Shown piece after piece: positions 23,636 to 30,940 of a DNA stretch of 32,735 nucleotides. Source of the stretch: H111-94 sp034436045 (GTDB taxonomy: Bacteria; Chloroflexota; Ktedonobacteria; Ktedonobacterales; Ktedonobacteraceae). Position 1 is the stretch's first letter; every line of letters begins with the position of its first letter. The DNA lies in contig DAOTVZ010000237.1 in the NCBI GenBank assembly GCA_034436045.1, positions 1-32,735 on the forward strand, read 5' to 3'. A program made the translations under genes and the position numbers. A model generated the notes under the pieces. That model was not told the origin of the DNA. It was given only the letters and a program-made list of their open reading frames with translations, and ran no database searches.

Positions 23636-24856
23636 ATGGCGGAACAGAGAACGGATAGCGAACTGGTCATACGGGTGCGCGCGGGTGATAAAGAGGCTTT
23701 CGGCGTTCTGATTGAGCGGCACCTGCCGATGGTGCGACGCTTGATCGCGGAGATGATAGCACTGCCAGAGGCCAGACCTGACCTGGCACAAGAGAGTATG
23801 CTGCAAGCGTATCTCTCGCTTAAGCATCTGAAAGATGCGGCGCGTTTTAGACAGTGGCTCTACGGCATTACGCTGAATGTGTGCCGCAGTTACATCCGTG
23901 CGCGCAAAAGCGATGACCTTTCGCTAGAGGCTATCACGGGTGGCATGCAGAAAGACCTTGCTGCCTTTCTCGACACCTTTCATTCGGTAGACCCGCAATA
24001 TGTCGTCGAGGCACGAGAATTGCATCAGGTCATCTTGCAGGCTGTGCAAAGCCTCTCGCCCAAAGATAGAGTTGCTACCCTGTTGTTCTATTATGACCAG
24101 TTGAGTTTGCAAGAGATTGCTGCTGTGCTGGGTATCTCGGTGGGAGCGGTCAAGGGACGCCTGTTCCGCGCCAGGGAGCAATTGAAGGAACGCTTAGCGC
24201 GGGTCTATGAGCAGTATACGCCAGGAACACCGACAACGGAGAGAGCAGAAAGGAAAAGCCCTATGCAGAAAATGGTGATTGACTCGGTACGCACCAACGT
24301 TGCGGCGGCGTCGCACGTGGTAGTCTTACGGGCCGAAGCTGGTAAGGCGCTGTTGATGATCTGGATTGGTGTCATGGAGGCCAACGTCATCGCGCAGGCG
24401 CTTGAGGGAGGCACGCCGCCGCGTCCGATGACTGCGCACCTGCTGGTCAATTTGCTCCAGGCGAGCGGGATGCAACTGGAGGAGGTGCGTATTGAGTCCC
24501 TTAAGGAAGAGATTTTCTATGCAGTCGTGAAGATACGCAATGGTGATGCTGTCTATGAGTTGGATGCTCGTCCCAGCGATGCCCTTTCACTGGCCGTACT
24601 GCTGCATTGTCCCATCTACGCCGCCAATGAAGTGATTGCGAAGTGTGGCATTGAACTCAAGGAAGGTGAGTCGATAGAGGAGTGGGCGAATGGCTTGGGT
24701 ACGGTGCTGGTCGGAAAGACGCTTTCAACCAGCGAGTTTGCTGAGTTGATGCGTCAATTCAGAGAGACTACACCTGAGCAGCGTGAAGCGATAAAGGAGA
24801 GATTGCGTACAATTTTCTATGCCAGTGCAGAGCAGAGAAGCGACCCAACTCCATAG
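23636..24856 (+). CDS. ECF sigma factor fused to a bifunctional nuclease (BFN/DUF151) domain
   Basis: 406 residues. The N-terminal part is an ECF sigma factor: region 2 (about 25-92; DLAQESMLQAYLSL, FRQWLYGITLNVCRSYIRAR) and region 4 (about 135-185; LSPKDRVATLLFYYDQLSLQEIA, then LGISVGAVKGRLFRAREQL). After a linker rich in Thr, Glu and Arg, residues about 214-340 are a BFN domain: VVVLRAEAGKALLMIWIGVMEAN, PPRPMTAHLLVNLL, FYAVVKI and LDARPSDALSLAV. A helical tail (EFAELMRQFRETTPEQREAI) ends the protein. BFN domains have been reported as nucleases and as stress-linked regulators. The start ATG 23636 follows AGGA. The frame is continuous with no sign of a frameshift, so the fusion is genuine in this sequence. 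No anti-sigma gene adjoins it. Confidence 0.92.
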   Translation: MAEQRTDSELVIRVRAGDKEAFGVLIERHLPMVRRLIAEMIALPEARPDLAQESMLQAYLSLKHLKDAARFRQWLYGITLNVCRSYIRARKSDDLSLEAITGGMQKDLAAFLDTFHSVDPQYVVEARELHQVILQAVQSLSPKDRVATLLFYYDQLSLQEIAAVLGISVGAVKGRLFRAREQLKERLARVYEQYTPGTPTTERAERKSPMQKMVIDSVRTNVAAASHVVVLRAEAGKALLMIWIGVMEANVIAQALEGGTPPRPMTAHLLVNLLQASGMQLEEVRIESLKEEIFYAVVKIRNGDAVYELDARPSDALSLAVLLHCPIYAANEVIAKCGIELKEGESIEEWANGLGTVLVGKTLSTSEFAELMRQFRETTPEQREAIKERLRTIFYASAEQRSDPTP

Positions 24857-24923
24857 GGACATGAGAATGTCGTTGAAAAATGCAAGTGCGCTTGCATTTT
24901 TCAACGACATTCTCATGTCCCTA
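24854..24923. repeat. Perfect 70-bp palindrome between convergent genes
   Basis: Two perfectly complementary 33-base arms (24854-24886 and 24891-24923) flank the loop TGCG. The left arm starts at the TAG stop of the sigma-BFN gene and the right arm ends 5 bases before the stop of the sugar permease gene. It can form a very strong hairpin on either strand and so act as a bidirectional terminator, with A5 and T5 runs inside the stem. The length and perfection are well beyond an ordinary terminator and suggest a palindromic mobile or repeat element. Confidence 0.92.
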
Positions 24924-24927
24924 CCAA

Positions 24928-25812
24928 TTAACCTTTCAGACCAGTGCCGACGAAGCCCTGCACAATCTGGCGCTGGAAGAAGATGAAGATAATCAGGAGC
25001 GGTAGACCGCCCAGGATGGCGGTGGCCATAATCTGGGCATAGCGGATGCCATACGAGGTCTGCACGGTCGCCAGCCCGACCGGAACCGTCATCATATTTG
25101 TGCCGGTGATGACCAGGAAGGGCCAGATGAAGTTGTTCCATGACCAGACGAAGGTGAAGATTGCTACGGCGGCAATGGCTGGTTTTGCCAGTGGCATCCA
25201 GATTTGCCAGTAGATGCGGAGGCGACTGGCCCCATCCATCACGGCGGCATCCTCCAGTTCTTGCGGGATGCCATCAAAGTACTGCTTGAAGATGAACATC
25301 GCAACCGGTGAGGCAAGCTGCGGCAGAATAATGCCCCAGTAGGTATTGACCATACCCAGACTCTGCATCATGGTGAAGAGCGGCACGATCAGTATTTGTC
25401 CTGGTACCATGATTCCGGCCAAGATGAGCCAGAAGAAGAAGCCTTTACTGCGAAAAGGGATGCGTGAGAACGCAAAGCCGGCCAGGCTGGCGAACAGCAC
25501 CGTCAGAATGGTGATGACCGCCGAGGTGAGGAGGCTGTTGAAGTACCAGCGCGGCAGGTCGCTGCTGCTCAGCGTTTCGATGAAGGCGTTCAAGGTAAAG
25601 CCGGATGGGGCGAACCAACTGATCGGTACCAGTGTCGTTTCACTCTCGTGCTTGAGAGCGGTATCTAAGGCCCATAGCAGAGGGATCACCCAGAGAATAG
25701 CCAGCACGGCGAGAATAATATAGGTTGCGGCTGAGCCGACGAGTCTGTTTGGATGGGGACGGTGCTGGGCGGTTGTTGCACTGGTAGCGCTGGTGATGCT
25801 TTGTGTTGCCAT
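24928..25812 (-). CDS. Carbohydrate ABC transporter permease, MalG type
   Basis: 294 residues with six predicted membrane helices of the CUT1 family inner-membrane permease. The cytoplasmic EAA loop that docks the ATPase is ELEDAAVMDGASRLRIYWQI. The early periplasmic stretch and the MVPGQILIVPLF and WSWNNFIWPFLVI helices are typical of MalG-type subunits. The ATG at 25812 overlaps the TAA of the preceding permease gene (TAATG), implying translational coupling, and GGGAG lies 9 bases upstream. It is the last gene of the arabinoside operon and ends at the 70-bp palindrome. Confidence 0.93.
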   Translation of the reverse strand: MATQSITSATSATTAQHRPHPNRLVGSAATYIILAVLAILWVIPLLWALDTALKHESETTLVPISWFAPSGFTLNAFIETLSSSDLPRWYFNSLLTSAVITILTVLFASLAGFAFSRIPFRSKGFFFWLILAGIMVPGQILIVPLFTMMQSLGMVNTYWGIILPQLASPVAMFIFKQYFDGIPQELEDAAVMDGASRLRIYWQIWMPLAKPAIAAVAIFTFVWSWNNFIWPFLVITGTNMMTVPVGLATVQTSYGIRYAQIMATAILGGLPLLIIFIFFQRQIVQGFVGTGLKG

Positions 25813-26774
25813 TAGTCGTTTCTCCCTTGACGTGAAAGTATCCAGAACTGGCCCACTGAGATAACCAGGATGACGATAAAGACAAGGTAAGACATGGCGG
25901 AGGCATAGCCCACACGGAAATCGGTAAAGCCGGTATCGTAAATGTATTCGACGACTGAACGTGTGGTAAAGTTTGGTCCGCCGCCGGTGAGTAGATACAT
26001 CTGACCGAAGACTTGTAGCGAGGCGATGACCTGCAAAATGATGATGAGGATGGTACTCCTCTGGAGCAAGGGGATGGTGATATGCCATACCTTCGCCCAC
26101 GCGCCCGCTCCATCAAGAGAGGCGGCCTCGTACATTTCGTGTGGTATTTGTTGCAGACCGGCCAGGTAGAGAACAAAGTCAAAGCCTAGCGTCCACCAGA
26201 CGGTGGCAATCACGATGGAGAGCATGGCGACGTGGGTATCAGTCAGCCAGTTGACGGAGGGAAGGCCCAGTTGGGCAAAGGTGCCGTCGAGCAAGCCGAA
26301 ACCCGGCTCGTAGAGCCAGCTCCAGATCAGTGCCATTACCGAGACCGGCAGGATGTAGGGCGCGAAAAAGGCTATGCGGAACAGCCAGCGCACGTGCCGG
26401 ACGCGATTGACCAGGATGGCCAGGAAAAGTGATAAGATGACCAGGATGGGCGTACTCATCACGGTGAATATCAATGTGTTCCCCAAGGCTCCCCAGAAAT
26501 TCGGGTCACTCAGAGCTTCCTGGTAGTTCGCCAGACCGAGAAAGTTTCCGCTCCCACTGCCCACGAGGCTCCAGTTGAAGAAGCTCATGCGTAGACCGAG
26601 AACAATCGGCCAGAGCAGGAATAGCACGTAGACGATCAGAAGAGGCAGCACGAAGCCGACGCCGACCGCCTCGTTGCGCCAGCGCGGGGAAAATCTGGAG
26701 GGCCGCTGAGTGGAGACTTCCTCAGCACGGCTACCTCTCTGCACTATGGACTGTTGGATTGAAGTATCTGACAT
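25812..26774 (-). CDS. Carbohydrate ABC transporter permease, MalF type
   Basis: 320 residues of the CUT1 family, with a 35-residue cytoplasmic N-tail and six membrane helices. The EAA loop is EMYEAASLDGAGAWAKVWHI. LTGGGPNFTTRSVVEYIY is the conserved block before the last helices. The start ATG 26774 follows AAAGGGG with 6 bases. It pairs with the MalG-type subunit, whose gene it overlaps by one base, to form the membrane channel for the upstream-encoded binding protein. No ATP-binding subunit is encoded in the operon. Confidence 0.93.
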   Translation of the reverse strand: MSDTSIQQSIVQRGSRAEEVSTQRPSRFSPRWRNEAVGVGFVLPLLIVYVLFLLWPIVLGLRMSFFNWSLVGSGSGNFLGLANYQEALSDPNFWGALGNTLIFTVMSTPILVILSLFLAILVNRVRHVRWLFRIAFFAPYILPVSVMALIWSWLYEPGFGLLDGTFAQLGLPSVNWLTDTHVAMLSIVIATVWWTLGFDFVLYLAGLQQIPHEMYEAASLDGAGAWAKVWHITIPLLQRSTILIIILQVIASLQVFGQMYLLTGGGPNFTTRSVVEYIYDTGFTDFRVGYASAMSYLVFIVILVISVGQFWILSRQGRND

Positions 26775-26825
26775 AGCAAGCCCCTTTCATTGATCTCACT
26801 GATCCGTCATAGCGGATATTTCCTC

Positions 26826-28178
26826 TCACTCAATGGGTCTGGGCAACGGAATCGGCATATTCAGAAAGTTCTGGATCGACTTTTTGAACTGCGCCAGGGA
26901 TTGTGTGGGTGTCATACCACCAGATAGCACCTGCTGGAATGCCGCGCCCGCCTGATTCTCCAGGTCGGAACCGGAGCCACTAAACCAAGCATAGGGGTCG
27001 AGAACCGCTTCCTGTGCATCAATGGCATAGTTCGATTGCGGCTTCAAGGCTTTATAGGCCGCGCTAGTCGCTACAGGGAGATAGGCCGGGATGTGACCGC
27101 CTTTGGCCCAGACAAGGCTGTCTTTGAGCAGGAAGCTGATGAACTGGTAGGCCAGTGGGTTGGAGGCCTGACTGGGATCGGATGAGTGAGGTATCACGAA
27201 CGAGTGTGAGTCGGCCTGCGTTTTGAGGTTGCCGAACACGTTAGGGAACGGCACCATACTGAAAGGAATCACCCCTTCAAAAGTCGTCACTTCCCATTCG
27301 CCCTGCCAGAAGAAACCGGCCTTGCCGCTGGCAAAGGCTGCCACCGCGCCGCCGTAGTCGATAGTGGGTGAGGCGACTTTATAGGTCTGGGTGAGGTCGC
27401 GCATGAAAGACAGTACTTGCTGCGCGTGGGCCTCGTTGACCACAAAGCTTTTGCCGTCAGGTGAGAGGATATCGCCGCCCAACTGGTTATACATGGCGTA
27501 GAACATGCGCCAGGGCGTGACATCCTGCGTATCAACCGCCAGCCCCAGATAGCCTGTCACTTTTTGGGTGCGCTGAAATGCGTCGATGAGGGCCGCCGTT
27601 CCCTGCAACGGCTTCAGGTTGCCGCTGGCATCGAGCAGGCCCGCTTTCTTACAAATGTCCGTGTTGTAGTACATCACGAAAGGATGGGTGTCGAGAGGAA
27701 TGGCATAGACGGTGCCATTGTAGATCGCTCGCTGCCAGACGGCAGGCAGAAAGTCGTTTTCGGTGACGCCATTTTGCGCAAGCAGATTAAGGTCGATTGG
27801 TTCAAGCAGGCCGCCGTCGGCATAGGTGGGCATGCGTGACATGTGCATGATGGCTACGTTGGGCGGGCTATCGCCGAGCGCTGCCATTGCTAGCTTGGTG
27901 TAGTAGGGTGCGCCCCACGCCAGCGTGGTGGCGCGCAGATCGACATTCGGGTTGGCCTTCTGGAAATCGTTCTGCATCGTAATCATGCGTACCCCATCGC
28001 CGCCACCAAACAGATTCCAGTACACCAGGGTTTGTGGGCCGCTGCCAAAAGGTGTGACGCCACATGCCGCGAGACTGCCCGCCAGCAGCCCCCCCACACC
28101 GCTCATAGCCGCATACTTGAGAAATTGCCGACGACCGATCATACTCATGTATATATCGGCCAACTCGTGCTGAGACAT
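26826..28178 (-). CDS. Sugar-binding lipoprotein of an ABC importer (Tat-type signal)
   Basis: 450 residues, an extracellular solute-binding protein of the family that includes MalE/UgpB. The signal peptide has a twin-arginine motif GRRQFLK (15-21), a hydrophobic stretch and a lipobox SLAAC with Cys39 as the lipidated residue, so it is probably exported folded and then membrane-anchored. The mature part begins with TLVYWNLFGGGDG, and has the family blocks VWQRAIYNGTVYAIPLDTHPFVMYYN and KAGFFWQGEWE. The start ATG 28178 is set by AAAGGAGG with an 8-base spacer. It lies 53 bases after the arabinofuranosidase gene and 51 before the permeases. The ligand is inferred from context to be an arabinose-containing oligosaccharide. 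Confidence 0.92.
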   Translation of the reverse strand: MSQHELADIYMSMIGRRQFLKYAAMSGVGGLLAGSLAACGVTPFGSGPQTLVYWNLFGGGDGVRMITMQNDFQKANPNVDLRATTLAWGAPYYTKLAMAALGDSPPNVAIMHMSRMPTYADGGLLEPIDLNLLAQNGVTENDFLPAVWQRAIYNGTVYAIPLDTHPFVMYYNTDICKKAGLLDASGNLKPLQGTAALIDAFQRTQKVTGYLGLAVDTQDVTPWRMFYAMYNQLGGDILSPDGKSFVVNEAHAQQVLSFMRDLTQTYKVASPTIDYGGAVAAFASGKAGFFWQGEWEVTTFEGVIPFSMVPFPNVFGNLKTQADSHSFVIPHSSDPSQASNPLAYQFISFLLKDSLVWAKGGHIPAYLPVATSAAYKALKPQSNYAIDAQEAVLDPYAWFSGSGSDLENQAGAAFQQVLSGGMTPTQSLAQFKKSIQNFLNMPIPLPRPIE

Positions 28179-28231
28179 CGCTCAATCCTCCTTTGGATAG
28201 GGCATCTCATAAGGTTAACAACGAGGACGCA

Positions 28232-29716
28232 CTACTCACGAACATACAGATGCAGCAATGTCAGGGAATGCGCAGGAAATGTATAGCTTATTGTGCCATC
28301 TGAAAAGGTATGGCGTGACTCGCGCACCGTCACAGCCTGTGGCTCTTCAAACGAGTTGACGGCGTTGGGGTGAGACCCGTTCACTTCATAGATGGTGGCT
28401 TCGGGTTGAAGGGCGATTTCGGAGAAGTAGAATGTCGTGGAAAGTGCCCGTTCGCGTTCCCGATTGATGACAGCCACAGTTATTTCACGACCATCGGCAT
28501 CGGTCGTGGCACTGACATCCAGAGCTTTGAAAGGCCCCAGATCGGCTACCGTGTGCGGCCACGGCGATTGCTCGTCTTTAGCCGTGAATGGTAATTGTTC
28601 ACAATCAACGTGTACATCCAGGGCGATACCATGCATGTGAGAACTATAGAGCTGGATGGGGTGATAGATACTTTGCAGGAATAGCCCCTCTTTGCTCGTA
28701 AAGATGGGCGCAATGACGTTGACAAGTTGCGCGTAGTTGGCGATTTTGACCGTGTTGCAATGACGAATGAAGCTGTTGAGATAGGTGGCAACCGCCAGCG
28801 CGTCGGCCAGGGTATAGCGCTCTTCCAGGCCGCTTTCGGCCCCGCGTTGGCGGAACCAGACATTCCATTCATCATAAGCGACATAAATAGGATGCTCGAT
28901 CTTCTGTGTGTAGCGTACATTATCGATGAACGTCTGGCAACTGCGCAAGGCACGTTCGGCCTGATGCGGAGCCAGAACATTGCTATAGTAATCGTTGCTA
29001 CCGGTGTAGAGGTGGATGCTGTGATAGTCGATGTAAGGGGCCAATCCTTCCAGCACAACGCGATCCCAGTCCGTCCAGCCGGTATTGCCGCAGCTTACCA
29101 GTTGAATAGTGGGATCAACCCACTTCATAACCTTCGCAAACTCACGTGCCTTCTTGACATAATCCTCGGCACTCAATGCGCCGATTTGCCAGCGACCGTA
29201 CATTTCATTGCCCAGACCCCAATATTTGACATGGTACGGTTCCTCGTGGCCGTGTTGTCGTCGCAGGTTAGCCCAGTAAGTGTTGCCCGTGCCGTTGCAG
29301 TATTCCACCCAGGCCATCGCCTCGTCCATTGTGCCTGTGCCCATATTGACGCAAATATACGGCTCCGTGCCAATTATGCGACAGTATGCAATGAACTCGT
29401 CGGTGCCGAAGTGGTTTGACTCTTCACTGTGCCAGGCCAGTTCCATCCGGCGGGGACGCTGCTCAATAGGGCCGATACCATCAACCCAGTGATAGCCGCT
29501 CACGAAATTTCCCCCCGGCCAGCGCAGCAGGGGTGGATTCAAGGGACGAATGGCCTCGATGACATCGCGCCGGAAGCCATGTTCATCGCTCAGCGGTGAA
29601 CCTTCTTCATAGATGCCGCCATAGATGCAGCGACCGAGATGCTCGATAAACGTGCTGTAGATGCGACGATCTACGCTCCCAATTTTCCGGTCAAGGTCGA
29701 TCTTGATCTTCGCCAC
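28232..29716 (-). CDS. abfA: GH51 alpha-L-arabinofuranosidase, intracellular
   Basis: 494 residues, the usual length of cytoplasmic GH51 enzymes such as AbfA. It removes terminal alpha-L-arabinofuranosyl units from arabinan or arabinoxylan oligosaccharides with retention of configuration. The acid/base is Glu171 in GLGNEMYG and the nucleophile Glu283 in YDEWNVWF. Other blocks are FIEHLGRCIYGGI, LLRWPGGNFVSGYHW and SIHLYTG. The C-terminal beta-sandwich (about 380-494) is complete. There is no signal peptide, so it works on imported substrates. The start is GTG 29716. It is 41 bases downstream of the LacI-type gene and 53 upstream of the binding-protein gene, all on one strand. Confidence 0.95.
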   Translation of the reverse strand: MAKIKIDLDRKIGSVDRRIYSTFIEHLGRCIYGGIYEEGSPLSDEHGFRRDVIEAIRPLNPPLLRWPGGNFVSGYHWVDGIGPIEQRPRRMELAWHSEESNHFGTDEFIAYCRIIGTEPYICVNMGTGTMDEAMAWVEYCNGTGNTYWANLRRQHGHEEPYHVKYWGLGNEMYGRWQIGALSAEDYVKKAREFAKVMKWVDPTIQLVSCGNTGWTDWDRVVLEGLAPYIDYHSIHLYTGSNDYYSNVLAPHQAERALRSCQTFIDNVRYTQKIEHPIYVAYDEWNVWFRQRGAESGLEERYTLADALAVATYLNSFIRHCNTVKIANYAQLVNVIAPIFTSKEGLFLQSIYHPIQLYSSHMHGIALDVHVDCEQLPFTAKDEQSPWPHTVADLGPFKALDVSATTDADGREITVAVINRERERALSTTFYFSEIALQPEATIYEVNGSHPNAVNSFEEPQAVTVRESRHTFSDGTISYTFPAHSLTLLHLYVRE

Positions 29717-29757
29717 GAGAAAGCTCTCTTCCCTTCATGCTTGTGTACGTCTTGCGT

Positions 29758-30777
29758 TCAACGCGGTGCGGTTGCATTATCGCCGCTTGACATACGGTTG
29801 ACAAGATAAACGGGTAACAGAATACGTTCCGGCTCGGTTACTCGTCCGCTCACGATATCGAGTAGCAGGCGCATGGCTGTCTCACCTGTTTCATAGTAGG
29901 GTAGGTGAACAGTGGTGAGTGGGGGAATAGTATGCGCGGCCAGTGGAATATCGTCACAGCCTACCACCGCGCAATCCTGTGGCACGCGCACTCCCTGCTC
30001 GTGTAAGGCGCTTAGTGTTCCAATCGCCATCATATCATTTTGCACGAAAAGAGCCGTCAGATCAGGTACGCGCTTCAGTAAGCGCATTGTTGCCGCGTAG
30101 CCGCCCTCAACCTCCCAATCGCTCTCTTCCACCAGGGCCGGATCATACGGGATGTCGGCTTCGGCCAGCGCGCGTTGATAGCCGCGCAAGCGACTTTGCG
30201 TGGCTCGTCGCCAGGAGGGGCCTGTAATCATCCCGATACGCCGATGACCCAGAGTCAGCAGGTGTTGCGTTGCTAGCAAGCCGACAGTGGTGTTGCTTGA
30301 ACCAACGGTCACGAAGTTGCCTCCAGGAACGTGGAAGGTACTTACCACCGGTAATGGCCCCCGTAACAAGGTAGCAATGTGAGGGTTTTGTTCACACTGA
30401 GACGCGGCAAGCAAAATACCATCAACACGTCTTTCCAGTAGCAGATGGATATAACGTTCAATATCAGAACCATCTTGCGCGATGCTGCCCACGATAGCGC
30501 ACTGTCCCTGCCGACGCGCCTCGCGCTCAGCCGCGACAACCAGTTGAGCCAGCACATAGTCACTAAAATCACTGGCAACGATGCCGATAGTGCCGGTGTG
30601 CTTACGCACCAGGCTCTGTGCGACCGCGTTGGGTACATAGCCAAGCTGCTCTGCAATCTGCAAAATCTCCGCGCGCGTCTCCGGCGAGACGGAGCCTTTG
30701 CCTTTGAGAACTTTGCTGACCGTTTGGAAGCTGACTCCCGCGCGGGCGGCGATATCTTTCAGCGAAACATTGTTCAT
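29758..30777 (-). CDS. LacI family repressor of the arabinoside operon
   Basis: 339 residues, standard LacI length. The N-terminal helix-turn-helix and hinge are SLKDIAARAGVSFQTVSKVL and YVPNAVAQSLV. The rest is a periplasmic-binding-like effector domain with GTIGIVASDFSDYV, HLLTLGHRRIGMITGP, GYAATMRLL, ALFVQNDMMAIG and the C-terminal dimer region. It should bind the dyad at 30792-30811 inside its own promoter and release it on binding an arabinose-containing sugar. As the first gene of the operon it would control itself and the four genes behind it. The effector is inferred, not shown. Confidence 0.94.
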   Translation of the reverse strand: MNNVSLKDIAARAGVSFQTVSKVLKGKGSVSPETRAEILQIAEQLGYVPNAVAQSLVRKHTGTIGIVASDFSDYVLAQLVVAAEREARRQGQCAIVGSIAQDGSDIERYIHLLLERRVDGILLAASQCEQNPHIATLLRGPLPVVSTFHVPGGNFVTVGSSNTTVGLLATQHLLTLGHRRIGMITGPSWRRATQSRLRGYQRALAEADIPYDPALVEESDWEVEGGYAATMRLLKRVPDLTALFVQNDMMAIGTLSALHEQGVRVPQDCAVVGCDDIPLAAHTIPPLTTVHLPYYETGETAMRLLLDIVSGRVTEPERILLPVYLVNRMSSGDNATAPR

Positions 30778-30791
30778 CTGCCTGCTCTCAC

Positions 30792-30811
30792 TTAGGCGAA
30801 CGTTCGTCTAA
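30792..30811. promoter_or_regulatory. LacI-type operator
   Basis: TTAGGCGAACGTTCGTCTAA is a 20-base dyad with one mismatched pair and a perfect CGAACGTTCG centre, as expected for LacI-family operators (central CG). It begins directly after the -10 and covers the transcription start, so a bound repressor would block its own promoter. Confidence 0.75.
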
Positions 30812-30840
30812 AGTATAACATGACCGTACAGGTTTGTCAA
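30812..30840 (-). promoter_or_regulatory. Promoter of the LacI-arabinoside operon
   Basis: Minus strand: TTGACA (30840-30835), 17-base spacer, TATACT (30817-30812), with TG one base before the -10. This is a near-consensus vegetative promoter, the strongest in the window, 35 bases upstream of the lacI-type start codon. Confidence 0.85.
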
Positions 30841-30871
30841 GAATGGTAATTGTTTGCGTGGTGCGTGACAC

Positions 30872-30898
30872 ACAGGGCGACCACCAGGGTCGCCCTGT
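30872..30898. terminator. Stem-loop after the MFS transporter gene
   Basis: ACAGGGCGACC (30872-30882) pairs perfectly with GGTCGCCCTGT (30888-30898), loop of 5 bases. It lies 42 bases downstream of the MFS stop and upstream of the LacI promoter. There is no U-tract on the minus-strand transcript, so it may need Rho or only stabilise the message end. Confidence 0.55.
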
Positions 30899-30940
30899 TC
30901 ACTGTCTCGCGTTCATCTTGCACGCTCTATTGCTGAATTC

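Noticed and set aside
28727..29419. Plus-strand open frame of 230 codons
   Set aside because: Antisense shadow of the GH51 gene, which has intact catalytic motifs.
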